From Ophiodon elongatus (Eukaryota; Chordata; Actinopteri; Perciformes; Hexagrammidae): a stretch of 64,000 bases of DNA. The notes under the pieces were generated by a model, which searched no databases, had not been told where the DNA came from, and saw only the letters and a program-made list of their open reading frames with translations. The position numbers were made by a program, and so were the translations under genes. Of this stretch, positions 23,150 through 36,700 are shown piece after piece (positions within the stretch are counted from its first letter, which is position 1; every line of letters starts with the position of its first letter). The stretch spans positions 1,026,001 through 1,090,000 of the forward strand of contig JACSYO010000912.1 of the NCBI GenBank assembly GCA_016806645.1, read 5' to 3'.

Positions 23150-23765
23150 TAGTCACCGTGAAGTCACCCATTGGTTTGTGGAGTACAGTTTTGACTCCTG
23201 AGTTTGGCTTTTTGGCCCCTTGCCAACTTGTTGTCTGGCAACCACAAGTGACACAAGAGGGTGGAGCTAAGTACAACCGAATGCTAAGCAAGACATTCTT
23301 AACGGAGAAAAATGTTACAATCAGCTTCCTGAACTAAAAACATACTGTGAAAGGGTTAAAGTTCTAAGACAAAAACACGGACAACTCCCGAACCGGGCAT
23401 CGTGGTAGCGACCCGTCAATCACAAGGTAGCTACACCCTGAAACATACCCTGCTTTATCGTCTATTTTACTCTAAATGGGACTAGAATTTACAAAATGAA
23501 AATCATGCAGTATTGAAGACTTGAAATTAGCAATTGAAACCACATAATCATGCTCACAATGTTTACTGAGGTAATGACTCAAGTAAGAAGTAGAGTCATT
23601 TTTTCATAGACTTCCTTAAAATCAGACTTCTTTTTGCAACCAGAGGAGTTTCCCCCTGCTGGCTATTCTAAATAATGCAACTGTAAGGCACTTCCGCATT
23701 GGCTTCACTTTTCAGACCCAAACGGTTGCCTATAACTCGGTTGCAACACACTGACTTCAAAAATA
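23150..23765 (+). repeat. Dispersed teleost repeat, unnamed family
   Basis: I recognise a frequent fish repeat from its fixed order of phrases: GTCACCCATTGGTTTGTGGA (23163), CAAGAGGGTGGAGCTAAGTA (23255), GGTAGCGACCCGTCAATCAC (23404), ACCCTGCTTTATCGTCTATT (23447), CAGACTTCTTTTTGCAACCA (23622), CCCCCTGCTGGCTATTCTAA (23652) and GGCACTTCCGCATTGGCTTC (23687). No ORF of any transposase or reverse transcriptase is visible, so it is non-autonomous or an internal fragment. Superfamily unknown. A phrase just upstream (ATTTAGCAGACGCTTA, 23057) resembles another common fish repeat. Confidence 0.55.
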
Positions 23766-25961
23766 ATGAGCTCAACTCACTTTCAGACAATTAGTGTTGC
23801 TTTTTTTTATCAATTAAGGATATGGCTAATCCTTGAAAGGAAAGTGAGCAATTCTGATGATTTTTGTGAAACTTCGACGCTTATGTTTTTAAGACCACTG
23901 AGCCAATAGCATACAGTTCATTTATGTTTTGTATTTTGATTTAAATATATTGAATTCAGCTGTAGTCAGCAAGAGAACGGCTTTTGGAGTAGCTAGTAAT
24001 ATTAAGAACATAATAAATAAGTCATGAATATGATAAAACAGGTTTTTCTAGTCAGCATGGTAGTCTCACAGTAACAGCCATGACCGAGAAGCCAACATTA
24101 ATGCCACTTGATTTTCGACAGTATTGATACAATCTTGAATACTAACAGTGTTTCAAAGGTTCAGTGTTGCCATCTGATCTGGGACCAGTTAGGCTGTTTA
24201 ATCTGTTTATGACTAAGGATATGTAATTAATATGTAGGAACAGTGTTTGGAACATTTACTATCTGAGTCTTACAAAAAGAGCATTATATCTCATCCTCAA
24301 AAACAAGAAACATGAAAAAAAAAAGCGGAGAGGGACCTCCGATAAAAGAGAAAGCAAAACACATTTGGAGCTGGCTGTTATCTAAAATAATGCAGAATGT
24401 GCTGTAGTTTGAAGCAAATCAAAAAAGCTATGGAGGACAGAGGTTGTTGTACCCTGCTGCTTATTGATGTTCTTTGATAATGACACACGCTTCTGACACA
24501 CAGCGTCCTTAGTTACTGTCTTCAGCTGAGGCAAGCAGTTGAAGTGTCTGTGTAATCTGTTGCATGTGTGCACTTGCATTTGCATTCATGAGCTTTACAG
24601 CATGCCCTGGTTGATTTGTGCATGTAAATATACAATATCTGCATGCGTATGTGTGTGTGTGGTGAAATTCCCATTCCAACAGAACTCCAAAGGCAGCCAC
24701 TCTTTCGGAAGGTTGCATCAGTGTTGCGCCGCAACATCGAACCCTCTGTGCTTTCCCTGGGAAAACAATAGCTTATCTACTCCCCCTGCCTTGTCCACAT
24801 CTGACAACATCAGCATTCAAGCCCTCTTTAGCATCCAGACAGCGATGAGCTACTTAGCAGCGCAAGCCCATAGGATTAACTGCTGATCTACTCATTCACT
24901 TTAAGCACTGCAAACAGCCGACTTGATGATAGCGAGGGTTTAAAAGTTGGAGGTGAGGCACTTTATCGCTAGATGAGCCACTTGATGTCTCATCTTTCAC
25001 TTTGTAAACTTTCACTGCAGTGGAGGTGATAAAAACGGGGCACAATAGCTGCGGGCCGACTCCGTTGGCCTCTCTGTGAGAAGAAAAGATATGCTCAGAG
25101 AGAGGGTATGCATCCAAAGCAATGGCATGCAAATTAATTCAGGCGCTTTTTTGTCTTCTAGAGGCCCTTGAGGCGCAAAGTCTGGTTGCCGTATGGGGCG
25201 ATGCTGTGAGGACATTGAAGTGCACTGGGGCGTTTTATTGACAGAAATAGCAGGAGGAGGATTTTATTTTGATATATTTTGGGTTAAATGAGAGGAAATT
25301 ATTCAGAGGTGTATGAACCTATAACAATCAATGGAGGGTATTGAGTTTTACTGCATGGTTTACTATTATTGTTAAAGATTCATTGAGCTTAGGGCGTGAG
25401 CTGTGGCGATGATTTACTACCTTAGTATTGACTAGATTGAGTATTCTCTGTTGTGAAAATTCAACAAATTATTATTTGGATGATTGCTTCTCAAAACCCT
25501 GCTCCAGAGATAAAACTGTGACTTGATTTGTGTGGTCGTCAAGGAAAAGGCCGTCCAAAGTCCTTTTATCAATTCTCCCAATCATCGTCCTTATTAAACA
25601 AACTGACTTGAATTATTACTTCAACACAGCACTGGGAAAGCACCAACTCAAAAGCTTAGCATGCACATTGAAACCCTCAAATAAAAACAACTGGGGAGAG
25701 ACTTACATTTTTTTAATTTTGCAATGCAGCTATTTTCCCCTTCTCTTTCTTTCTCGTCAACATCTGATGGAGTTCAAAATATATCGAAATAAACCTGCCT
25801 CACATCATCCTCCAGCTGGTTCCAATATCCAGCCGCCCCCGGGGAATACCGTGTTATTGGGAAACAATGACAATGTCTACAACTTCTACAGTGATTCAGT
25901 GTGTGTTCATGTCCATTCAGGAAGTCCCATGACCCTTTTACTACAACACACACTTGTGCAA

Positions 25962-25965
<4 letters not shown>
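23766..25965. other. No gene recognised
   Basis: AT-rich, unique-looking sequence. Frames on both strands around 24500-24890 are moderately long but carry no family signature and run through short GT repeats (24648-24661). Nothing else is identified. Confidence 0.5.

Positions 25966-26021
<56 letters not shown>
25966..26021 (+). repeat. (CT)n microsatellite, about 28 units
   Basis: Pure CT array preceded by CCCCC and followed by CACACAGCC. The 221- and 118-codon forward frames that include SLSLSL stretches arise from this array and are not genes. Confidence 0.95.
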
Positions 26022-26026
<5 letters not shown>

Positions 26027-28316
26027 GCCACCTACTCAACCACACACAAATACACAAACACACACCAAATCATCATCAGCCTCACTACTTCACAATATGT
26101 CCTGGGGAGAAATAAACACATGGCTCAGAGTTTTATTCTTCTGCCAAAAAGATGCATGGCTGCTATTTTTAGAAACTGGCCATTTTCAAGCTTAACTAGG
26201 GAAAGGAAAAGAAAGAATAATAACTGGGGAAGACAATCACTTCTTACCCAGATGTGAGAAGAAAAACTCCACTCATTTTTCTTGTGTTATTGAATCATTT
26301 CTTGCCCTCAAGAAGTAACTGAGAAACTGTGAGGAGAGGGGTGGGGGGGAATTAAGCACGGCGTTATGGAAGCATTTTAGAACACCAAATGTTAATTCAG
26401 CAAGCTTAATCTCAAAGTTCCTGCCATTAAGACTTAATGTTTCATGTGGCATGAATATATTTAGCAGTAAAGACTGTAGATTTAAAGTATGTGTCATGTA
26501 GCCAATTAATCTGAAATATTCAGAGGAAAATGCTCACAGTGAAGGTAGCACTAATTAGCACCAACACTTGGGCAACCTCTCTAGTATTCTTTTTGCTGAG
26601 CGGTTCATTGCATTAATCGAATCACTCCTACAGTGCTGTGTTTGTGGATAGAGAACACTTCCCTCAGTGGAACAAATTAGCTCCATTAGCGCTATGATAA
26701 AAGGGAGAAACTCATGTGAAGTCGGGCAGCTAAATAAAAACACTGTTCGGAAGATTTTGTTGACCATTGTGCTTGCGGCTGTTTGATTTGCAACAGTGGA
26801 GGCTTTCTCAATAACTTCTATTGGTTGGGATTTTTCCATCGGTGTCTATTTAAAGATCGACAGGAAGTAGCGTACCCTGGAGTTCACCCACATGCTGAGG
26901 TCTCATGGGACTTAGAGTTCATGGGAACCAGAAGCAGTTTTCCGTCTCCTGTGAATGTCCTCACATCCGCCGCTGTACTTGCTCTCCCTACTCATCATTC
27001 TCAGCCCCCTCCGCCACTGCAACCACCATGTCCTTCTATCTTCTGTTTTTTTTTTTTATCCTCATCCCCGATCCTACTGCTGCCACCTCGTTCCCTTCAC
27101 CCTCTTGCAAATGTCTGTCTGAACATCCCAGCTACACCGCTCACAGACTTAAAGGCCTTTTTGCTGCTCTTTTTAGCCCCGTTCTCCTTTCATTCACTCG
27201 TCTCCTTTCTCCTGAGTCAGCTTAATTGCCACCCCCCCAACACCTTCCTCCATCTGCATGTTTGCAGCTTTATCTCCCGTCTCAATCATGTTTCTGTTCG
27301 GCTGTTATCATTCTGTGCCTGCATCAGCTACACCACACTTTTATACGTTACTGGCACATGCACACACATCTAATCCAGCACACATGTGACCCTATGATCC
27401 CCCAAAAACCTCTGACCCTCTCATCCTGCTCAGCTGGGCCCTATTAGAATAAGCGCTGATTGGAAAGCTAACAGGAGCCAAGATTAGCCCGTAATGAAGG
27501 ACTTCTGCTTCTCATTCCTTCTCTCTTCTTTTGTCTCAGCTCTGCTTTCTCACACTGAGTCAAATGAAATAACTAGGACAATCAAGATGGCTGATTGGAG
27601 TGAAGGATATTGGAAATGTGTCTGCGGTTTCACAAATTGCTGACCTAATACAAGGGAGAGGATCCGTTCTTGTTTTGTAGGTCAGTACTGCAGCAGAAGT
27701 CGATAAAAGCGTGCAAGCCTCAGATTAGCTATGCATTACATTATGCTTGACCTTAAAACAAAGCGAGTGTACTTTCGATGCTGTTTGAGTTTTTCTTTTT
27801 CTCCTGCTGCAAATTGATTTAGTTTTTATGTTATTGTTGCAGCATTCTTCACAACCTCTCTCACAGGGTGCTCTGCCGGCACAGCTGCTACCCAGTTGTT
27901 CACCGCTGTTCTAACTGGCAAGCAATTCGTTCATGTATAACCCCAACCAGCCAGGGAGTATCGACGGGTAAGCATGTGTGTGTTTGTGTTGTGCATGTGA
28001 CTCTGAGGATCTTGCACTTTAACTTTCACAAACGTGCACGCATGTGAAACACAGATGCCTTGTTCTTACTCAGTTTCCCTATGTAAGCATGTCTTGGCTA
28101 AACACGCAGTAATACTGGACCATACCCAGACACAAAGCTCTGTACAGAAAAGCCCGACAGCTGCACTTAATTACTTTAACTACCACGGGCAGAAAACACA
28201 CTCTCTCTCAAGCCACTGGCTCCAGCCATAATCAACGACTTATTCAATAAGCTAAAAAAATGCGTCTCTCTACTTTTTCTGTTATACTCCCCCTCCCTCC
28301 TCTCCTATGCGCGCGT

Positions 28317-28317
<1 letters not shown>
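26022..28317. other. No gene; long pyrimidine-rich segment
   Basis: The plus strand is strongly C/T-rich from about 26940 to 27330, which keeps two forward frames open for 106 and 196 codons. Their composition is Ser/Leu/Pro/Phe-rich with no motif, so I regard them as composition artefacts. The rest is ordinary AT-rich sequence. Confidence 0.5.

Positions 28318-28376
<59 letters not shown>
28318..28376 (+). repeat. (CA)n microsatellite, about 29 units
   Basis: Pure CA array preceded by GCGCGCGTG-type alternating purine-pyrimidine sequence (28308-28317), which extends the Z-DNA-prone tract. Confidence 0.95.
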
Positions 28377-28380
<4 letters not shown>

Positions 28381-28938
28381 AGGGTATATATTTCTGTTAG
28401 GGCTTCCCTGTACAGGTCAAAGTGGAGCTCTTAGGAGATAACCATTTACCTGAGCGGTAAAGAGAGAGTAGTTGTGAGGAAGGAGAGTGGGGGGTTTGTG
28501 GGATATCAGCACAAGCATGTGTAAACATTGTCATGGATAGTTTCACTGAAAGAATGACACACATTTCTCGTAAACACATTCAGGGGAGTTGATATGTAAT
28601 CCACTGGGAGGTGAGAAACCATAGTTTGGAGGCAGTGAGGTCTATTGATCACAGCTTTCGGGAAGTAGAAGTGCTGATCTTGGAAGATCACCCTGAAAGT
28701 ATACACACTTGGTTTACAAGAATTTTTTATAAATCATGACGTACTGAGTTAGAGAGGCAAGAAGGGAGATTCTTAAAACTTCATAAAATTCCTGAAGATT
28801 GCGAAAAACTCTGCATGCTTGCTTGTCATAAGGAGCTTTTCTAGACTGAAACACAAGTGGTGAATCAATAATTGTGACACATATTTGGCAAGAGTGACCA
28901 GAAACATTGTGCTTGTTTGGTCATTAGTTGGTGTTTTA
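28377..28938. other. No gene recognised
   Basis: Unique-looking sequence. Overlapping minus-strand frames of 60-66 codons show no protein family. Confidence 0.45.
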
Positions 28939-29236
28939 GGGGGCTTCCACACCTGCTACACGTTGTTATGCTAGCAGATGTGTGACTTTAGCGTGTTTTC
29001 AAAAGCCAAAATACTAATAAGTCCAACTGCTGATTACAAAATCAGTTTACTAGTATAGCGTATCAGTCAGCCTCGATCAGGGTCGGCAACTATCAGGCTC
29101 TGCTCCATAGACTCTCGTGCAATCCGCACTAGAATTCAATTACTGCGTTCAAAACTGAACAAACAAACCGCACCAGGTCTTGAACCGCACCAAACTTAGA
29201 TTAAAACGGTCTAAATGTTGGCTTGTGAAAGCGTCC
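28939..29236 (+). mobile_element. MITE-like element with inverted termini
   Basis: The left end GGGGGCTTCCACACC (28939 on) and the right end GGCTTGTGAAAGCGTCC (about 29220-29236) are imperfect inverted complements. The interior contains the phrase AACCGCACCA that I associate with fish elements ending in GGGCTTTCACACC. Length is about 300 bp with no coding capacity. No clear target-site duplication is visible, so the edges are approximate. The superfamily is not assigned. Confidence 0.45.
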
Positions 29237-31766
29237 TTCGAGAGCAGCCAAGTGCATTTATTAGTTTAAATCTTTGGATTTAAGTATATTATGGGCAAGA
29301 CCTGCTGGGACTGTAGAACTGTAACATTTTGTGCTGTACTCAATCCTTCAAAGATTATTTCTACCCTTTTTCTAAAATTTTACGATCAAGTATCCATTTT
29401 TACACTTACAAAACTGAGTGAAGTGTAGGACCTGAAGACAACTAAAGACTATTTCATGTATTCTCCTCCACTCCAAATCACCACAATCACTCCTTGTAGA
29501 CAATGATTGGGACGTGGTGGTGATGCCAAGCTTGGCAAATTCATTGTCTAAATACTTTAAAATCAAACTGAAAAAAAGACTAAATCCTTGTTTTTTGTCT
29601 TTACTTATATACTTAATTGGTCAAATTTACAATCACCAAAAATACCTGTATCTGTAGTTATATTGTCTTCTTAGATGCTGTTTTGGCAAATTGTAGCAAA
29701 ATTATGATATATACATATATAAATAAACATTTTTTATATGAATATAATATTTATTTTTCAAAAATGGAAAAACATATGTGCAATAGCTGCATTATGATTA
29801 TCGTTTACACTTAAATTAAATCAAAGTTCAGTTCAACTTTCAGTTTCACTCCTCTCGCTCACCCACATGGGGTTTATCAGTCTAATTAGCTGCAATTCTA
29901 GCGTGCTGCTTCCAGTTGCTGATTTGCCAAAATTTACCTACCATCTTTCCTTCCACCAACAGCATCAAGACTCAAACTTAAATTCACAGGGGTGGGACAA
30001 GGGATGGTTATTTTGCTGACAGTGAAACCAGATTGAGTCTGCACCAAAATTCAATCAATAATGTTCTTTAAAGCATTCCGTAAAGCATTTTCCCCTGATT
30101 GAATTATATTTTGCAGCATCTCAACTGTACATATTTGGGTGGAAAAGCAGCTGTTTCCAGGAGTAGAGCTCAAGTACACCTCTGCAGCATATTCACTGCA
30201 GTATGGTCAGCTATGTATATGCTTTAATCAAACATTAACATGAACTGCTTGCATACTCTGAACACAAGACCACAGAAGTAATCACAAATGAAAATAATGA
30301 CATATTTGTCGCTAGACCTTCTCTCTCTATCTGCTTTATACAAATGTAATTTCCCTGAACAACATGTCAAAGCATATATCACGACGGATTCCTTGGAGAG
30401 TCGTATCAGTGTGCTCAAGATAAACAGCTACGTGTTTATTATGAAAGCAAATCCCCATGTTTGCTCAGAGAGACAGAGGAGGTAAGAGAGACTTTGTTAA
30501 TGATGTGGAAGACGATAAATAAGTGCTGGCTATAGCTCCAGGTTCTGACACTTAACTGGAGACATCAATTATTTATCCAAGTAAAGAGGGGTCAGGGTGT
30601 GTGAGTGTGTGTGTGTGTGTGAAGGTGCGAGTGGTATGGGATTTAATTGTACTGTAGCTACTATTCAGCATAGTGATTAGAAGGTATGCGCCCTTTTTAA
30701 AAAAAATCAGACACACTAGTGTCCTCTAGGTAAAGTCCTCTAACCTGGCTGTACAGCTGTATGACAAAGCCATGAAGGAGCTCACCCTCATTCAAATCTC
30801 CATTAGATATTCATGCACTTTTCAAAGTTTCACTTCTCCCATTTCCAGGAAGACTTCTCAGGGAATTCTTTAATGTAAAGGGAAATGGGAATACGCTCTG
30901 ACTGCTCAAGATAAGACTTTTAATTTGCTACTGTAAATTGAAGCTATTTGTCTTCAAACCCCTACTTCTGTTTCAACTCATCCATATCTCAGACAGAAAT
31001 ATATCGTTCGAATTAACAAAAATGTGGAAGCGCACAGAGGCGTTTGTCCACTGTTTTTTGCTGCTTCAGAAGGCATGAAAGTGAATTAGGCAAAGGCCAC
31101 TGCAGTTTGAAGTCACAGAGCAAGGTTCATGCATAAAACATTTTTCTCTCCATTGCATGTTTTGATTTTGGATGTTTTCTTCCTTTCTCGTTTCTGTTTG
31201 GTAAGGAAAGGAATCGTTCCTCAGCAGAAAGAAAACATTCTCTCCTCTCTCATCCTCCATTCTTACCATCCTCTCTGATTTTCTCTTGAACCCTTCTCCT
31301 TCTCGCATTTGTCCTTCAGCTCTCTCTCATCCATCACTTTCGTCACCTCTCTCTGTTTCTCTAATTTTATCTCATTACATTTCTCTCTAACTCCTTCCTG
31401 CTCCTGTTATCCCTCCCACACATTCCCACAACTGCAGTGCATCCCTTAAGTGCCGGTCACCGTCACCCAAACCACAAACTGTTGATTCCCGAAATATTTT
31501 TGTCTAGCGGCCAGACCATTACTGACCAGTGACCATACATAGAATACCAAGATCCACAGTTTATTTTTATTTTATACAGCTTATGTAATTGGACTACAGT
31601 CCTGTTCTATGTATCTCAAATGGTGGGAAAGTACCTTTGATAAAATCTCAAGGCACACACATGCACAATGCACAGTGTTCGTATTGAACAAAAATTGGCA
31701 GTCCCTAGTATCCGGGCATCATAATGGCCTCCATATGTGTCCTGGCTGCCACACACAGTTATAGCA
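29237..31766. other. No gene recognised
   Basis: AT-rich sequence, extreme at 29695-29815. A short GT array lies at 30603-30622 and a pyrimidine-rich segment at 31180-31420. No RNA gene or protein-like frame was recognised. Confidence 0.5.
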
Positions 31767-31799
<33 letters not shown>

Positions 31800-31805
31800 C
31801 ACACA
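31767..31805 (+). repeat. (CA)n microsatellite with one CG interruption
   Basis: CA array of about 39 bp with a single CGCA interruption near 31792. Confidence 0.9.
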
Positions 31806-32007
31806 AGATCTCGGATCTCCTCGAGGGGGACCCAGAACAAACACAACCTAAACATTTGCCTCTTTACATCCCCTCTGTACATCGTTCTTTTCTCACATCC
31901 GTTTCCCTTAAATAAAGGACAAGAGTGCTGCCTCCCAGAAGAATTTGGTGAAAGTGTTTAAACAAGGCAAATTTATGGCGCCGTGCAGGATGCCGTGTTA
32001 TTTCGAA

Positions 32008-32046
32008 GTGTGTGTGTGTGTGTGTGTGTGTGTGGGGGGGGGGGGG
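32008..32046 (+). repeat. (GT)13 followed by a G13 run
   Basis: A GT array (32008-32034) runs directly into 13 consecutive G residues (32034-32046). The G-run is a potential polymerase-slippage and quadruplex-forming site. Confidence 0.9.
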
Positions 32047-33005
32047 CGTTTAAATGCAACACCGCTGTATGAATGTCCCATTGATCAGGGTGTTGCTGCT
32101 CATTTCTCACTTGGACGAGACAGCGACAGAGTGAAGCAAGGAGGCGAGTATGAACAGCCAAATAAATGTCAAACTGAGGGAGTGTTAATCGTTTACAAAC
32201 GTGTGTGTTTGTAAGGGGCCAAGTAAATGCCAATGTTTAGGATGTTAATTGATTTCTGTGGAGTTTTATTATCCACTAGTAATCAAAATCACTGAGTAAT
32301 GTAAAGTGTAATTTTTGTCATTTTCTTTTTTCCTCACACGTTGGAGGATCTATCATGTAAGTGAGATGATGCCTTCAGTTCCACGATCCATCCATTTGTG
32401 TATTTCAACAGAGGCTGCAGCTTATCCCAGCATGCATTGGGCCTGAGGAAGCAACAAATTAACAATTTCTCTGGAAATCCAGAGAAAAGCTGAAACCTTT
32501 GCCCACTAAAGAGCCAATGTGTGAACTGAGGAACTTCTTCCTGAAAGCTGACAGCGCTAACCCCACATGCTGCCCCTGAATGAACTGAACACAAATGTGT
32601 CAGATTTATGTTGTTTGTGCCCTTCTCTTCTGCACCCTGTCTAAGACCTTGTCCTGATATGTCACAGTTGGCAGGGGAGTGCCCTTTTTTCCCCTCCACT
32701 GCCGCTCAATGTCCTCACACCTAAATGACAAAATAGTTTGTTTGTCGGTGCCTTAAAAAATTATCAATGATGTTAAGTAAATGATTGATAATATCTTATT
32801 TATTTTTTATCAGCCACAACTACAGCTATTTTAATGTTACGGTTAATTTCTCTTTATCATCCAAAGAAAACCAATGTTGACTATCGATAGGAGATATCAT
32901 ACAAACCTGCTTTGGGTTCTTTTGGGCAAACAATGGGGATCTATATACAGGATTCAGAGCATTAATATATCAGCAAACAGCTATTGGCTATGTAAAGATA
33001 TAGTG
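32047..33005. other. No gene recognised
   Basis: No repeat family or coding signature was recognised. The 121-codon minus-strand frame at 32334-32699 has ordinary composition but no motif or splice support. Confidence 0.45.
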
Positions 33006-33335
33006 GAGTAATGTCTACCTAAGCAGAGAATTAAGTTACTTTCCCTCTCGAAGTGCTGTAATCTGAGCTTCTCGGTCTGGCCATGCGTGCCTTTTAGTAC
33101 ATGTGAGTCTCTTTGTTGTACCCCACTGGCTAGCTAATGGTTGCTGCTCTGCACTGTGCTTATATGGCAGTTACCGCTGATAACATTGCCCATTCTCTGG
33201 TTCCACCGAAGGTAAACACTACTATCTCTGTCAGCACTGTTGCTGTTGTTTGCACTGTTAGCGCTGTTAGCACTGTTAGCCTCTAGCCGCTGGCTAACCC
33301 GTGGCCATGTTGAGACCCATGAGGAGGCACTAGAT
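33006..33335 (+). repeat. Probable dispersed fish repeat with 9-bp tandem units
   Basis: Contains a run of GCACTGTTA / GCGCTGTTA 9-mers (33251-33280) followed by GCCTCTAGCCGCTGGCTAAC. I associate these phrases with a frequent percomorph repeat, together with CTGGCTAGCTAATGGTTGCT at 33128. No coding capacity is seen. It may be continuous with the repeat at 33430-33700. Confidence 0.45.
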
Positions 33336-33429
33336 ATGCTTTCAATTCAACACATTCCTGCTCCCAACTTGTCAAATATCAATGCTTGGTGGGTTGCGCT
33401 AAGCTTCATACTATGGTCATGTTTAACAT

Positions 33430-33700
33430 GACTAACAAGTCATTTGAGTCGTTAGTCACATGAGTTTACGAAAAAATGTCAATGTTAAGTTTTAGTTTTT
33501 CGCACGGGATACAAACGGCGGGCTCATGGATGAAAGTCCTGTGTTTGTTTGACCCATCCACCTCCCCTGCCACCTGCCCCGTGTGGACTATTTCGATCTT
33601 TATACTACGTCAGTTACTCTGTTCATCTAGTAACGATGCAAGTGGGTTTACATTGGAGTTAGTTGAAAGTGCACTTTTAATACTGTTGTCTTCAAGAATG
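33430..33700 (+). repeat. Dispersed repeat family B, copy 1 (internal part)
   Basis: Landmarks are AAAGTCCTGTGTTTGTTTGA (33533), CCCATCCACCTCCCCTGCC, TACTACGTCAGTTACTCTG (33603 on) and GGGTTTACATTGGAGTTAGT followed by TGAAAG (33645-33670). The same order occurs at 51390-51560, and the last block recurs inverted at 62648-62683. Neither terminus is evident in this copy. Confidence 0.55.
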
Positions 33701-36700
33701 TGAATCATGTAAAACTAAATTGTGACACAGAGCCACTTAACAAGACAAGGCCAAACAAATTGGGTACTAGTGCAGAATCCAGCAAAAGGCCCTACTGTGT
33801 CATTTTGTTAATTTCAGTTTGATGATTACTTTGAGAGTTGTAGATTCTTGTTTTAGTGTCAGTTTACATATCCAATGAATCCATCACTCAACGCAGCTTT
33901 CCTGGATCAGATTTTACCATCTCAACAATACCTAAACACACACGCCCCACCAATGCAGACCCTTAGGCTTTTTTACCACACTGAACACTTGCAAAAATGT
34001 CACTTACACTTTTGCAAAGTAGAAAAGATACTTATTTACATGACCACAAAGTCACTAGTCAAGAAAATGTAAAAACTCAGTAGCTTTTTTTTAAGCAAGC
34101 AGTGGACCTATGTTGTAATTTTTCTGGTGAAGACAGAATGTATATGTGCTTGCGCATGCCACAACATAATATGTAAAACAGGTTTGCTAATGTTTTATTG
34201 TCCTGCTGTTCCTCTGCTCTGCTGTTATTTTGTGTTCATTGAAACTCTGGAATATGATTTATTTTCTCGTAAGCTTGCTCGGCTTCCATCAAACACACTG
34301 ATAAATCAGCAACTGTTAAGGCAGCCTTTATATAATCCTGCTATTCAGGATATAAAAATTGCCAAATAATTACTTCTTTTGCACTCACAATTGGCAGAAT
34401 AACGCCAATGTATATAACAGCACTGCATTCTTCTTAGTTATGCTAGTAAAGAAATCAAGCATAACCACAATAAAACAAAATAAAAAATGATTGGGTGAAA
34501 ATGCTGAACAAAACTGAAATGTCTGAAGAAAAGGAGGAGAAGAGAGATTGGGAATAGATGAAAGGAATATGTTTTTCAGGAGCTTTATAACACACCAGAT
34601 GATGAACCCTGAATGCACTCTGCGGAGTTGACATCAGCTCCCCACCCATTGTCTGGCCCAACACAGCTCAGTCCTACCTCTCACACAAAGCCCATCTCCA
34701 CCCTACACTGACAAGCCATTCAGCGGGGAAAACGCAACATTGATGGGCTCTGACTAGCAGCATTTTGTAGCCTGTCCGTTTTTCAATAGGCCCTCGCTCT
34801 CTCAGACTCATGGCAAGACTTTGTAATGGAAATCTGTGACGGGCAAAACAGCACAAAAACACTGTTCCCTGCCTTCATCTGTCGCAATGATTTTATGGTC
34901 TGGGCGAGGACAGAGTGTGAGTGTGTGTGTTGGGGATGATAGCCTTGTGAGTGTGTGAGTGAGAGTTTATGACCGGGGCTGTTCCACAGGCCCATGGGTT
35001 AGAGTTCCATTTGACTGAGCAGCCCGTGAATTGTTCCTGCAGGAGGCTGGTTAGCAGAGGCCTGGCCATAGGGAGCCAGGGCTATTGGCCACTGTGTGTG
35101 CCCTGGTATTCATGTGTGTGTGTACTGTAAGTGTGCATTTTTCAGGGTTTGAGTGTGTAGAAATGAAACATGTTTAAGCAGTCCACAGATATGGCAATTG
35201 GGAGTTACTGCTATTGATTTGAATGGGAGTAGTTGCATTTGTGCCTCTCTTCAGAAGCTTAAAGGATTAATAAAGCAGCAAGGACTTGTCCAGTGTCATT
35301 TCTCATATGCCTCAGAGATGAACAGGGAGGAGGAGGAGGAGGAGGAGGGAGCAAAACAGAGTGAGATGGATGAGGACGGAAAGGAAATTGTTATTAGAAA
35401 AGCCTGTAGAGTGAGAGAGAAAGAGAGAGAGAGAAAGAGTGAGAGTGAGAAAATAAAAAAGAGGAGCAAAGCAGACATAGACGAAGGGCTTAGCAGAATT
35501 AGGATATAATGAAGAGAAGAAAAGTATTATTTTAAAATGACATATCTTCCATTCAGGATGTAACTCCAGCTCACAGTTAAAATAATCATTTTAATGAAAA
35601 TCAAGAAGTGACAATTTTAGAGTTAACATTAAACTTACATATTACATTGTGTATGTATTCGTTGATGTAATCACTCTTGAATTTGTGCACATTTTCCCAA
35701 ATTTTGAATTTTATAATGAAACCCTTTAGATTCAATGCATGCGGCAATTGTAATTCACCCTAATTTGCCTCATGCAAATACATTATATGCATCTGAGGCA
35801 ATTGAAGTATAAGAGACAGAAAACATTAAGATGGACGAGGTTAAGGGAGATGATAAGGAAAAAAATGGAGGGATAAGAGAGGAGGTGAAGAGAAAGGACA
35901 GAAGCAGGGGGAGAAGAAGAGATGAGAGAAATATCACTCTCAGACTACTCCGAGACTGTGCTCCATAAAAGAAAATGCATACAACATCATTCTCCCGCTA
36001 TAGAGGAAACAGAAATTGAAAAGGGCAAATCTGAGTTCGCGCACCTTGGTAAGACTAGCCAGTGGCGACAGTCTATCTCCAACTCAGTGCTGCTGAAAAG
36101 GGCACGGTGAAAATACTCCAGCGCTCAGCATAAAAGGAGCTGACACACATTCCAATCCATTGGTTATAGTCAGTGTGCAGGCAAATTCTTACTGAAAAGG
36201 ATTTGCTTAAAACTTAGAAATTTGGAGAGAGGGAGATGCTCTACAGCACTGCAAAATCAGTCAAAAGAAATCTAATAATTTTTAATCATAAACTCACAAT
36301 CAGGGAAGTTTAATAGTTTCCTGGCTGCTCTGTTCAAATCTCGATAACAGTCTTTTCTTGGTAAAAATGAAAATACTTGAACCACAATTAGGGCTTGTTT
36401 CCACTTCAATTCCCACCCACTGTCTTCAGTTATTTGTTACAATAGCTGCATGATAAACAACGATGAATACGATGTCACACTGTGTTTATTCAGAATATGT
36501 CAATTACCGATGCAACGATTGAATTGAATAGTTCAATGACGCACATAAGGAGCCATTCCTAGTAGTGAAAGAAAAAATATAGTAGGAAAACAAACTTGTG
36601 TTTGTTAGTATTTTGGTAAAACAGGCAATTCAATAATTCAAATAACTGATTTGAATAGAACCTGGGCCCTCTTAAAGTATAGGAATTTTTGTACTCTCTG

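Noticed and set aside
25530..26195. A 221-codon forward open frame
   Set aside because: It runs through the (CT)28 array, giving a long SLSL stretch. No domain or splice support; composition artefact.
26783..27373. A 196-codon forward open frame
   Set aside because: Stays open because the plus strand is strongly pyrimidine-rich here; Ser/Leu/Pro/Phe bias and no motif.
35153..35509. A 118-codon Glu/Lys-rich forward frame that could look like a coiled coil
   Set aside because: Encoded by GGA and GAGA repeats; acidic/basic pattern follows from purine-rich low complexity.
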